Shown: positions 46,776-57,959 of the stretch, piece after piece
Layout of the letters: every line of letters begins with the position of its first letter
How positions within the stretch are numbered: the first letter of the stretch is position 1
Source: Ricinus communis
Lineage: Eukaryota; Streptophyta; Magnoliopsida; Malpighiales; Euphorbiaceae
NCBI RefSeq assembly: GCF_019578655.1
Contig: NC_063257.1
Span: forward strand, 10,664,001-10,728,000
Length of the DNA stretch: 64,000 nucleotides
Reading direction: 5' to 3'
Translations under genes and position numbers: made by a program
The notes under the pieces: generated by a model
Told to the model about the DNA's origin: nothing
Databases searched by the model: none
The model's input: the letters and a program-made list of their open reading frames with translations, nothing else

Positions 46776-49700
46776 TCACACAGGTACCCGTTTGCCCCGT
46801 TGTCGATCAAAGAACTGCACATGATAATAAATAACAATTATTGACAGGAGAGATAAATGGCGATTTTCAATTTTGATATCAGTAAAATTAGCCATTAAAA
46901 GAATGATGAGACCCAATTGAACTCAAACATTTATATGATATTAAACTTGCACAAACAGAAAAAGAAAAGGTCCGTATGCAAAAATGAGGAAAATTATGGA
47001 ACTGGTGGAAATAAAATGATTAGTACTTTATAGACTAGAATTCAACCAATAAAGATATATAAACAGTCTGTTTAGATCTTTGCCTACTGTCCATGGTCTA
47101 TCCAAAGGTTGCAAATTTTACACTTCAAACTTGATCCAAAAATATTAATGATGCCTGAACGATGACTTCTTTAAGTCTCTCACTCTCTCTCTCTCTCTCT
47201 CTCTCATATGTTCACTTTACAAATGCATTTGACTCCATTGAAGATGCACTTTGCACAAACAAATTGTTCATGATGTCCCAACCTTCTAAAGATTTCAAAA
47301 GAATGACCCAGTATTGTCCCTCACAATAACCCTAGCAATGCAGCATTAATCAGTATGGACGTCATAATGATTCCAAACCCATTTTTCGTACTATACAACA
47401 TCCAGTTGTAGGTCAAATTTTGTGCCCCAGAAGCCAGAAAGAATAAATTTGATAAAAGAATATTACCCCTAGTAAAATAGTACCAAAATAATATTATCGT
47501 AATTCAATCTACTTAAACCTACCTCTGCGCATGTGCACAGTATACTCATGGATAATATATGTTTTGAGCAGATGTAAGATTAAATATAAAATGAGCATCC
47601 ATGTTTTATCTGCCTTGCTTTGGCAAGCATTTCTCTGGAAGTTTATTGGCATTCCTTTGGAATTAAGACACACATCCATGTTCTATCTAGAAACCAACTT
47701 CATCTGTTAACAGCTAAAAAGTGCAAATGAAATATATTCACATCTGTAATAATTGTTAAGAAGGTAGCATTTGTCTTGCTGATTCAGTATAATCTATATA
47801 GTTTCAGACAAATTTTTAGAGGCTGTTATTCCCTACAAAACTGCATCTATTTTCTTAACAGCTTGTATAAAATGGACCAGAGTACCAGACATGTGGACCA
47901 TGACATGTGCGAGCTCCCCCCAAACAAAAATCAGGAATAAATAAAGAAGAAGAAAATAAAAGAAAGAAACCCTGCTTTCAAACTCTGAAAAGAAGTTGAG
48001 GTGCTGTTTGTGGTTTAGTCCCATTTAACAACCACAGCACAAATTTGAACGGCAAAGCTAAAGTAGACACAATGTAATGGAAGAAACCAAAATAATGAGT
48101 TGAGCAAAGTCCACATTAAACAACATATACTTAAAATGAACCTATTTCTACATGAGAAACAGCCAGTTCTGCATTCTTGGCCAGCCACACATCCATAATC
48201 ATGTGGTTCCCATAATGTGTAAACTGCCATTTCAGATGTGGAAATAGCAGTGTTTCTCCTTAAAATGTGAACCCTTCTCAGCATTAAGAACCAGGAACAC
48301 TGAAGGTTTCAGAATAGTCTGTCAGATCCACCAGGTGGGATAGCCAACCTATTAAGAAGGTATCATTAAATGAATAGGATGACCATAAAATGAAACCCTC
48401 TATCTCTTAGGCAATATGGATAGAACCTTCATTTATATCAAACTTTCTTCTTCTTGCCTGATTCAGCATTTCCTCCACAAGGCTCTAACCACAGGCAATG
48501 GTAGTTTCAAGAGTCACTTAGATTAACTGGAGGCAAACCTAATCTGGAACAAAAATCAGTTAAGGTAGGAGCAGCCCTTGAGTTCTTGAAACTGAAAACA
48601 TCATTTGGTCAGTCTCTGCAACAATGTTTGACCAAAGCATAATCTAGCTCTTCTCATGACCAAAGCATAATCTATCTCTTCTCATGGTTCTAAATGCATT
48701 ACCCTCCCAAACAACTAAATCAAAGCTTAGTCTACATCTAGATTATCCACAATAAATTCTAAGATATTAGCTTGATTACAAGCAACTATTTGATGCTCTT
48801 AGTCCTACACTTTCATGACATAATTAAAAAATGGCCAGTGGCTCTCAAATTTAATCACAATAGAAGCACCAAGCAGCCAAAAAAAAAGAAAAAAGAAAAT
48901 GGCTTTGATATACAAAGATCTAACTAACATACACATAATGAGAAAGTTTGCAATTAAGGAAAATGGAAGTTTGAGTTATAAGATAGACATACTGATCTGA
49001 CAAATGGTTGTTGGAATACCCAGCCAAGAATAGGTATCTTCTGCAAAAAGACAGCCAAGGTTGGCCAGAAGCCACTGCGCAAAATCTCTATTAGCATCTT
49101 CAGCTATTTAGACTTAATGGATTACTATGGAACAACAGCACCCAAATCTCAGTTTACCTGAAAAGTACTATGAAGCCATATGCTTCCAAGATCATGCCTA
49201 TAATTGGCCATCCAATGACAATAAAGAAGAAGCCAGCACCAAATGAAATGGTTCCCTGCAGATGTGAAAAAAGCATCAGTAGTATAAAATAGAGTAATGT
49301 TGTATAATTGAAAACAAGAGTCATAACTTGATACAAACAAGTATACCTTGAAATTTTGGCGTTTCATGAAAAATTGCATGGTGGACTTCATTCCAATGGT
49401 TAGACTCAGCCCTGAGACGAAGAGGATCTGATAGATACCATACAGAAACAGGCCAATGTTAATAACAACCATAATATTCCAAAGAATCAGAAATATTACA
49501 TTCAAGGAAAAGTATAACAAAGGTTCTTACATTTCCCATAGCAAGTAGTCCCTTGTCAAAGAAGAAGATAATTCCCAGAAACGAGAAAAATATTCCAAAC
49601 CCTGTTAAGCCTAACCCGATCTCTGTTGCATTTCAGTCACAGATATTAAATAGTGTTTGAATTGTATATAAAAATAGAGCATGTAATTAAACTTGTAATC

Positions 49701-50476
49701 TTTTTGATGATCAGATTTCATTTTGGAAGTATCAATTAAGCATCAGTTCTTGAAGGAGGAGGACGGGAAGCAATTGATGCAATCTTACAGGACTCAATAT
49801 GTACAAATAATGATTAATCCCCCATGTAATTTAATTGGGGAAGTAGTAAATTCTAATATTCATGATTATGACTCTCTTAACTGATTCTATTTAGTCGCAT
49901 CAAATGAATACTGGATGACTAGAAAAACAGAGCTAAAACTACACAGGTTTGCAAAAGCTCTAAGGGTCTGCCTTCTAAGTAGATCTAGTAAGACTTTACC
50001 ATAGGAGACGCAAAACTTCAATAATACGTCACATTTTTTTGGTACTTGAGATGACACATATGCTAAATTATCAATAAAAGAATTCCCCTATTGCCAGTGC
50101 AAAGCAGTGAATCCCCTAATACAACATCCATTGGATAAAACAAAACAGGCTAAATCGTTAATAGTGACCATTGAGTATTGACTATTGAATTTTGCTACAA
50201 CTAAGTAAAAGAATGACAACAAGAGGAACATAAACAATAGTTGCTATGGCACATTTCTGAAATACCGTAAGCAAATCGGCAGAATATAAGATTTGAATTA
50301 CATCTAATATCTTAATTTTACTGTAACATTTTTATTAAGCTAACTGACTTCCAGAATTTATAAGCAAATCCAAAACTAAACCATAAAATTTAGAGTAATT
50401 ATTCAAAATATAAATAAGCAAAAGCATCAGTCATTGTTCACTCACTTTTTCGGTCATTCATTTCAAACGACATCAT
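46776..50476 (-). CDS. GOT1: GOT1-like Golgi transport protein
   Basis: Six exons in order of translation: 50476-50446, 49622-49531, 49427-49347, 49255-49158, 49074-48993 and 46814-46776. They total 423 nt and encode 140 aa, the normal length for plant GOT1. The protein starts MMSFEMNDRKKIGLGLTGFG, has four hydrophobic segments with short loops (FFFDKGLLAMGN, MKSTMQFFMKRQNFKG, GWPIIGMILEAYGF, GFWPTLAVFLQKIPILGW) and ends FFDRQRGKRVPV. It belongs to the Got1/Sft2 family of tetraspanning proteins that work in ER-Golgi vesicle transport and fusion. All junctions are GT-AG and keep frame. The last exon codes only 12 residues and sits 2.2 kb downstream; it was recognised by the conserved RxRGxRVPV tail. 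A second ATG at 50473 is an equally possible start. Confidence 0.9.
47183..47205. repeat. CT microsatellite (about 11 repeats)
   Basis: A pure CT run inside the last GOT1 intron. It is expected to be polymorphic and has no evident function. Confidence 0.85.
48630..48685. repeat. 28-bp tandem duplication in the GOT1 intron
   Basis: GACCAAAGCATAATCTAGCT and the next eight bases at 48630-48657 recur directly at 48658-48685 with one substitution. Confidence 0.8.
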
Positions 50477-51010
50477 TTCTGTAGGTTTTCAATTTTCACT
50501 GCAATCACAAACATGAACAAACAAGTCTTATAACAGCAACACAAAATCCTATCAATTTATATTATTACCAAAAAAAAAAAGAAGAAGAAGAAGAAGAAGA
50601 TGATCAGGACAGAATCAAGACAAATGAGAATAATTACAGAATTAGACTTTCAGATTTGGAGATTTTACACGATAAGCTTTCCTGAGTAAAGAAAACAGCG
50701 AATCAAACAATTCATCCAGCAAGAGGAAACAAAAAACAAAAAAAAAGCACTAAGAGAACGTTTCAGATAAACATCTCCGTTTGGTTGCATTGAAAAAATT
50801 ATCCCTGAGTACCACATCTTCCTTAGATTTATCAGTAACCAAACAGAAAATCGCGTCAATGCAACAATTTTAAGAATTTTTGCTGTTAGAGGGAGAGGAA
50901 GAACCTGAGCTGGAGTAATGCAGCGAGCAAGAATCGAGAGACAATAACAATAAGTGAATGCCAGAAATGGGTTGATTTGAATTTGTGTTGGTCCGTAGCA
51001 TTTGTACATT
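50477..51010 (-). other. 5' UTR region of the GOT1-like gene with a leader intron
   Basis: On the minus strand a leader exon of roughly 51010-50905 ends AGCTCAG/GTTCTTCC. The acceptor ACCTACAG lies two bases before the ATG at 50476, which implies an intron of about 430 bp. The transcription start is placed near 51010 only because complexity drops sharply there. The minus-strand frame 50665-51009 falls in this region and is not considered coding. Confidence 0.5.
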
Positions 51011-52200
51011 GTTAAAAAAATAAAAAAAAATAAAAATCTTCATCTATGTTTATTTTTCAAAATATATTTTTTTTCTTACCAGAAATTAAATTTTTATTAA
51101 AAGAATTATTTTTAATAGTGTTAATTGATAATTAATTGATATAAATATTTAATAAATTAACTATAATTAATAATATATTTATTTGTTAATATAGACATCC
51201 ATTAAACTGAATTCTTAATAGTTTATTAAATTAAATTAGGAGATATCTCTAGTCTAGATTCATTAAATCTAATTTTCTAATTTAGTTGATAAAAAATAGA
51301 TAGATGTTCAAAATTATTCAAATAATTTGAGACGAAAGATGAAATTTTAAAAATGTTGATGTTTTCTCTCCATGTTGCTCTTTTCATATAAATTTAATAA
51401 TATTCGTTTAATTTATAAAAAATAAAATAAAAATAGGAATAAATGATTCCCATTATCAGTATTTAATTTATTTTAAAAATTATTCATTATTCTATTAATA
51501 AAATTCATCTATTCCTTTCTTTTCCTTTAAAAAATAAAAACTCTATTCCAATAAAAATTATTTCAAATCAATTATATAATTTATTATTTATATAAATATT
51601 ATTATATATATTTATTATAAATTAACTATTATTTTTTTAATTATAACTAAATATTATTGATGCCAATAATAAATAAATTTGATTCTCGTTCCATACTCAA
51701 CCAAACAACATATAGAAAATAATAATTTCCATTCTTTTTCCTATTCCCATTTCTATTCCCGATTTATATCTTAAAATGTACACTGTTAACATGCTTCTAC
51801 TGAACAACACTGCACTAGTTGTAACGAGGGTATATTTAGTTGCAGAATTGCAATTGTCTATCCAGAACATAGCATGCTTTTAAGGTTATTATTGTTACCT
51901 TATGTTAGAAAACACAAACTTAAACCTGATTTCAGCAAACAGTAGAATCACATACTGCCATTGAAGCAGTAGTCTAGTTTTGATGCTAGAATTGCTATAT
52001 CCAAGTTCAAAAGAAAAAGAAAAAGAAAAACAGGAAAATCCAAGGGCCTTATTTATGTACAGTTACAAAAGTAACTCATGACATTTGATATTTACTGATC
52101 AAGACCTATACTGTAGAAACTCAAAAACATTGCAAAGCTTAGCAACCAATGCAAAACAGAATAGGATAGAGGCAATTATGAAGTAATGTACTGTATACAT
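51011..52200. other. AT-rich intergenic DNA, no gene seen
   Basis: This stretch separates the upstream side of the GOT1-like gene from the 3' side of the F-box gene; both are on the minus strand. It is AT-rich to about 51780 and more complex after that. The final few hundred bases may be 3' UTR of the F-box gene. Confidence 0.55.
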
Positions 52201-52248
52201 GAATCTGCAAACCACACTGCTCAACTGATAGCCAAGCCAAAGGAGAAA

Positions 52249-53490
52249 TCAATTACTGGCATCCTGAATTTTCACCCATGAGATAAGGCTGTTTACATGA
52301 GGCAGGTATGTACCATGAAACGGTAAGCACTTCTTATCCATTTCAACCTTTCTCATCTCTTTAAGTCTACAATCGTAAGAGTAAAACGATCCATCTTCAT
52401 CCCTCTTGAATATCAGCTCTCCACCGATTCTCAAACTGCAAATCGGAACCATGTCAATAACACTGCCTCTAGTGATGCTATATTGTTTTGTCCAGACATC
52501 GCCAGATAAACTCCTCAAGTTCCAAATATCAATGTTCAACTCTTCATGAGTGACGAAACATAACAGACCACCCATCTCAATAATCCTATCATGGATTCTG
52601 CAACTTTTGGGGAGTGGTACACTATGAAACTTTTCATTATCCACTTCCATTGATACTAAGTAATCATTATGATCAACTTGAGGAATCCAATGCAGTGCTC
52701 CAAGTGCTGCAACAGGTCTGTATCCAAACCAACGAAAAAGTCCAAAAGAAGGTCCATTTACTTCTTTCCAGAATCTTGCCCTGAGGTTTAATGTCTCACA
52801 GCTGACATATCCCAATTCATCCCGAAACAAGTGCACTACTTTATATTCTCCAGTAGTATCACTTAAGGCAAAGCCATAAGATTCATCCTGAGGAGAATAG
52901 ATGGTACCTAGAGGAAGTGCAATAAGCTTTCTCGTCACAGGATTCATGACAATCAGTCCTCCTTTCTTCAGTTTATTATCAAGCAAAATTAGGCCATTGC
53001 ATGTGGCTCTAATATTTCCAAGGCAGTTCACATTATACTCTCCTATCTTCATATTTCCCTCTTTAAATTCCACAAACTGAATGCAAAATTTTGGCGCACT
53101 ATTCATGATAGGTTCAGCAAAAATGGAGCCAGAGTTTGATTGGAGAAAACTTGCTTCAACTGAAAAGTTATTTGATTCCTCTGGTGGTTTTGATGTTGCT
53201 GAGTATCTTTTATTTGGAACTGGTTTTACATATATCAACACAGATTCAGAGCGACGAAGATGGGCATCAATGAAAATGGAACTGTTAATGATACTATACC
53301 ACAGCTTGCAAACAAATCTTGAACTTTGAAGTGACTGAAGAGGAAGCCGAATAAGGATATTTGAGATGCAATCTTTATGAAAATAAGGAACATGTTGCTT
53401 GTTTTGCTCATCTTCCACCTTCTTGGACAGGGCTCTCTCTTCTACAGTTCTCAATAAGCCCAAATTCTTGTTTCCCACTGATTTTGCCAT
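52249..53490 (-). CDS. F-box protein with F-box-associated domain
   Basis: One coding exon encodes 413 aa from the ATG at 53490. An F-box of about 45 residues (roughly 36-80) reads FHKDCISNILIRLPLQSLQS and then RFVCKLWYSII, the usual LPxxSLxxxRxVCKxWxxxI pattern. A C-terminal F-box-associated region follows, with MNPVTRKLIALP, GFALSDTTGEYKVV and a mix of beta-strand motifs. Such proteins are the substrate-selecting subunit of SCF ubiquitin ligases, binding SKP1 through the F-box; the substrate is unknown. The frame stays open 29 codons further upstream, but TTTAAGTGCAG at about 53517 looks like a leader-intron acceptor, so I take the ATG at 53490 as the start. I do not recognise a named orthologue. 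Confidence 0.85.
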   Translation of the reverse strand: MAKSVGNKNLGLLRTVEERALSKKVEDEQNKQHVPYFHKDCISNILIRLPLQSLQSSRFVCKLWYSIINSSIFIDAHLRRSESVLIYVKPVPNKRYSATSKPPEESNNFSVEASFLQSNSGSIFAEPIMNSAPKFCIQFVEFKEGNMKIGEYNVNCLGNIRATCNGLILLDNKLKKGGLIVMNPVTRKLIALPLGTIYSPQDESYGFALSDTTGEYKVVHLFRDELGYVSCETLNLRARFWKEVNGPSFGLFRWFGYRPVAALGALHWIPQVDHNDYLVSMEVDNEKFHSVPLPKSCRIHDRIIEMGGLLCFVTHEELNIDIWNLRSLSGDVWTKQYSITRGSVIDMVPICSLRIGGELIFKRDEDGSFYSYDCRLKEMRKVEMDKKCLPFHGTYLPHVNSLISWVKIQDASN

Positions 53491-56285
53491 TAAACCTTGC
53501 TCCTCACTGAGCACTGCACTTAAAACAACAAAGTCAAAATTAGTGCATAGATTTTTTCCTGACAAGAAAAGATACATCCATTAGAAAGCCATTAAAAGGC
53601 GGTTCCACTTTTTGAATGGGGAGTTCAGAAATAAAAAATTACATCCACCACTCATTGATCGCAATCATTTAGCATCAAGTCTTTTTACTGTTTTATTTGA
53701 TTGCAATACTAATTCTTCAAATTTACAAGTCTAGAGTACTTTGGTATCTAGTTATATAGGATAGATAATTCTCATGGACTCTTAAACAAAGTCTATTTAG
53801 TTTTTAGTCCTAATTAATCTAGTATGTTACAAGTGACCAAGTCCCTGTGGCTTTAGGGTGGATTCCACATGATATATCTACATGCAGACTTATTTCATTT
53901 CCCTTTTTTTCTCCGGTGATTTAGGAAAGAGAAAATTTTACAGAAAAGTATTAGTTTTCTCTATTAGGCAACAAGTGATGCAATTCTTGACATTTTTGAA
54001 ATTTGATGTGAGGTTTAGAATCTTTCCTTCCTTTGATTTTGAGGTTCTTCAGAATTTTGTTCTCACTTTATCAGATCCCAAAAATCTTCTATTCAAACCC
54101 ATTAATTTTTTCCTACCCATTACTATCAAAGCACACCAGCTTCTCCAAAATTACTATTCAAATAACTGTTGATCATGCCAACGCCAGCATTGAAACAGCC
54201 CTGGACCTCTTTATTTATTTATTTATTTTCCTTTTCAGTTTCTTTTTTATCACAAAGCAGGTCCCCTTTAGAAAACTTACCACCTGCATAACTTTCTAAC
54301 CTTCTAGCTTTAACCAAATCCTCAACACTACTGCAAATATCAGTTGTGCATCTTTCCCCTATCTGTTAATCATTATCTAGACTAACTTATGTGTATGCAC
54401 ACACACACTCACAACAACAATTTCCCAAATGTATCAACCGACTGTCAGAAGTTTATTGCAGCTTCGGAACACCTGTGAAACAATGTAACAGCTTCTGCCA
54501 AATGGCTATTTCCAGTACCTAAATTATCACAGTAGAATAACCAGCCATTTCACGAAATGGCCTATCCCTACATTGAGTTGTAATCTCTGTCGGCCTTTAA
54601 AGGAAAAATAAATATTTTAGTTCACAGAAGAAAGCGATATCGATTTCTATAGCTCATTTGCCATTTACTTTGACAAGGTTAGGCTATCTAAGATTCCTTA
54701 AACATCAGTAGGTTGCAAGCTTTAGGTGGTGATTCAGGTGGAAGTCGTATATCACAACAGAAGTTTCATGTTATTTTCCAAAAATGGCTTGTTCATAAAA
54801 TACCCACATAGAGAATCACGTTGAAATATCTAGACCAAATATAAAATATTATATTATATCAATACGGAGAAAAAGTGCTTTCAGGTATGTTGGTTGAATT
54901 CTTACTGGAAAGTCGTTTCAGATTTGGGATTTTGGAACATAACAATTCCAGAGATGCGTGTTAAGCACAAAGCTGTGAAGAACTGCTCTGAGCTCGAGGG
55001 TCTCAAACATAGTGCACGCTTGAGTCCCTTCAGAAACCACTTAATCATCAACTAATAAACAGACTAAAAATGCACATTGATTAAGACAAAAGCCAATTGT
55101 CTAAAAAAAAAGTGAAATTTAAACATATGACTGAAAAAGACATCCCATAAAGAAACCTAATCCAAAGAGAAAAACTAATATGTTTTTCTTTAAATGAGAA
55201 GGATCAAAATGCGATCATATTCCTGATGTAAAGAACTATACATTTAGAGTCCAAGAATTTCAGCACAGTTGGTAATGAAGCCAAGGACTGAAGCCATGTA
55301 GTGTGTCAACCAAATATTTTAGAGACTAATAATGAAATCATATTGTTTTATGGTCCTCAATTATCAAAAGAAAATGGAGGAAAGAGAAGAAAGAAAGAAA
55401 GAAGAGAAAGGTGCATATTTGATCAGAAAAGGTCATAAGTAAAGGATCTCTCATCCCAGATGAAGGTCTCTTTCTTAATTTACCTATCAGAGGGTGAGAA
55501 AACACAAAATGTAGGACAAATGATGACAGAGAATGAATAAAGCGTATAAAGATTAACCAATGAAGCCTCCAAAAATTATCAAAAATGAGAACTTTTACAA
55601 GAAGCCTGCTTCAGGGACTTAAAGTCCTCTCTAATTAATCGTAACACAAGCTTTAAAGAAATTATTCAATCCTAATAAAGTGGATACTACCAGAATCAAG
55701 AGTAAGTATCAATTGAAGAAAAAACTAATGATCAGACTCCTAAACAGAGTAAAAAATCATTCAAGAAATCATTAAAAATCATAATAAAGCAACAATAACC
55801 AAATAAATAAGGAATTAGCTATCCAGTCAACCGTATCAATAAAATCAACTAAAAGAACTGTCTCAAATTTATCAGTGTTTTATTCATTCAATCAAGAAAA
55901 GCAATTCATATAGTAATGAAAGCTAACTTACTGCTCTAAAAGATTAAAAGAGAAAGAAAAACCTTTTGGTTTCTTTACTTTCTTTATCCTCAATCAATCA
56001 CAAAGCTGCAATTCCGAAATGGGTTCTTGGATTTCAACGTAAATGGTTCTAATTTAACCCTTTTGAGAAGAATAAAAGACAGAAAACAATAAGTGTTGAC
56101 CTTGGAACTGACCTCATGTAACCACTACCCGCAAGGAAACAAGAAAAAATGCTGACAATACAAAGGAAACAGGAAAGAATGCTGACAAAACAATAGCCTC
56201 TTTGGTTGGGGAATTATTCTCTGCTCTACACTCCTCTGCCTATTACGTGAGTTCCGCTGATCCGAGAGGGAAAAAGAAGTTAATA
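53491..56285 (-). other. Upstream region of the F-box gene, probable leader intron
   Basis: The acceptor-like TTTAAGTGCAG near 53517 and a donor-like ATGAG/GTCAGTTCC near 56113 suggest a leader exon at about 56113-56280 spliced over an intron of roughly 2.6 kb. The leader candidate contains a 30-bp near-perfect tandem duplication (GGAAACAAGAAAAAATGCTG, then GGAAACAGGAAAGAATGCTG, from about 56132). No other gene was recognised in the interval; plus-strand frames at 53882-54299 are low-complexity. Confidence 0.4.
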
Positions 56286-57640
56286 AGATATTCGCTCAGT
56301 CCATTTTGGGGATATCTTATTATTATATAAAGGATAAATGTGAGAGATCGTCTGTGTATTCTAATTTAAGTTTTAGTAAATAATTGATATCTTTTTACAT
56401 TAATTAAAGATGTAAATATTATTATCTTTAAATCTTTAGTGAATAATTAATAATTTTCTTTACATTGATTAATTATATTTTGTCAATGCATATTGAAAAA
56501 GTTGATAGAATTTAAAAATTAGGATAATATTAATTATAATAATTAAGTATAAGTTATGAGATATTTAATATTAATTTATAATAAAAAAATTATCAAGAAA
56601 TAGAATATTTAATTACAACTTTTATAAAATTTATAAAAGAAAGTTATTATTCAAATAGTCATTAATTTTATAGATATGAATTTTTAAATACTTTTAATTT
56701 TTTTAATATATTGCCATAAATAAAAATTGTTAATAATTTATTTTTATTTTTTATGATTTCAGTAAAAAAATTTCAAAATCTCATATTTTTTATTCTTAAA
56801 TTTTTTTATATTGTCTTTTTTATTTTTCTTTTCTATACTCTTCATCTTAGAAAATATAAAAAATTGAATGAAACTCATAAACTAAAAATTATTTAATAAT
56901 AATATTTTTTTGTAATTATAAATATTAAAAAATTAATAAAAAATTTAATTTAATTTTAAGAAAAATCCTCGTACAAGTACGATTTTAAGTGAAGTATTCA
57001 GTACATTATTTTAATCAAACAATTATATCGTGTGTATAGATTTTTAGATTTTATTAGAAAAATTATATTAAGAATTATTTCTACTAATAAATATAATAAT
57101 TATTTGTATGTATTTATCAAATAATTAGTAAGTGCAATTATTATTTTTATATAATAGATAATAAATAAAATATGAATTTAATTATTTAATTAATAATAAT
57201 TGTTGTATAACAATTATTCTCAAATAAGATTTATTGTCTTGATAAAAAAATAACATTTATGTTATAAGTAAAAATAATTTAAATAATATGAATTTAATAT
57301 AGTAATAAAATAAAGTATATTATTTATTTACAGAATTATAAAAAATATTATATGAAATAATTTTTGAAATAATGAAAAATAATAAAAGTAAAATAATTTA
57401 ATATAATTTTAAATAATTAAATAATATCCTATAAAAATTAATAAAAATTCATTAACATTTATGAAAAGAAATTTTTAATACAAAATCTATAAAATTATTT
57501 AGAAAATCATTAACTCAATAAAGTCATTGAAATTTTATAAATTCTTTGAAAATAATATTATTCAAAAAAGTTTATAAAATTTTATCATAGATGAATACAC
57601 CTCCTAAACATCCAATCATTATATATAATCGGAGTTTTGT
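56286..57640. other. AT-rich intergenic DNA between divergent genes
   Basis: The interval is highly AT-rich with no coding frame or repeat that I could define. It should contain the promoters of the F-box gene (leftwards) and the 2-hydroxyacid dehydrogenase (rightwards). No specific element was identified. Confidence 0.55.
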
Positions 57641-57649
57641 AATGTTTCA

Positions 57650-57959
57650 ACTGCTCTCTCATTTAGTGGGGACTTGCTATGTGTCGGCATTATATAGCCA
57701 ACAAGGCAAATGGAGAAGGCAATAAGGCTACGGCTAGTGACAGTTCTCCCTCTCTGTTTGGAACTTTCTAAAGTTCTTTCTCACTCTACCCTCTGCTCTC
57801 TCTCAGCTCCTGGTTAGTAAAACACACGCACACACTTTCTTTCTTCACTAATCTTCTTCTGTATCTAGATGATCCTTTTCAATTTTGCTTTTCTGGGTAC
57901 TTCATCTTCACAATTATGTCATTTACCATGTCTATAATTCCATGTTTGCAGATAGATTA
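57650..57959 (+). promoter_or_regulatory. Promoter and leader of the 2-hydroxyacid dehydrogenase
   Basis: A TATATAG sequence near 57691 stands about 60 bases before a CT-rich stretch (CTCCCTCTCTG, CTCTCTCAGCTCC, about 57745-57810), a reasonable TATA-box and transcription-start arrangement. A possible leader splice ends at TTTGCAG, a few bases before the ATG. Confidence 0.35.

Larger units (their letters stand above)
46815..48992 (-). other. Last intron of the GOT1-like gene (2178 bp)
   Basis: Donor TCA/GTATGT at 48992, acceptor CATGTGCAG at 46815. The intron is less AT-rich than intergenic DNA and holds a CT microsatellite (47183-47205) and a 28-bp tandem duplication (48630-48685). Open frames within it (46529-46834, 47833-48284) have no recognisable product. 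Alternative terminal exons inside it cannot be excluded. Confidence 0.65.

Noticed and set aside
46529..46834. 101-aa plus-strand open frame
   Set aside because: It overlaps, on the opposite strand, the last exon and neighbouring intron/UTR of the GOT1-like gene and has no recognisable product.
48301..48560. Alternative last exons for GOT1 in the 2.2-kb intron
   Set aside because: Candidates giving short tails are possible by splice consensus, but none matches the family tail, whereas 46776-46814 does.
53491..53577. 29-codon N-terminal extension of the F-box protein
   Set aside because: It includes a likely leader-intron acceptor near 53517 and has no family similarity. MAKSVGN at 53490 is the better start.
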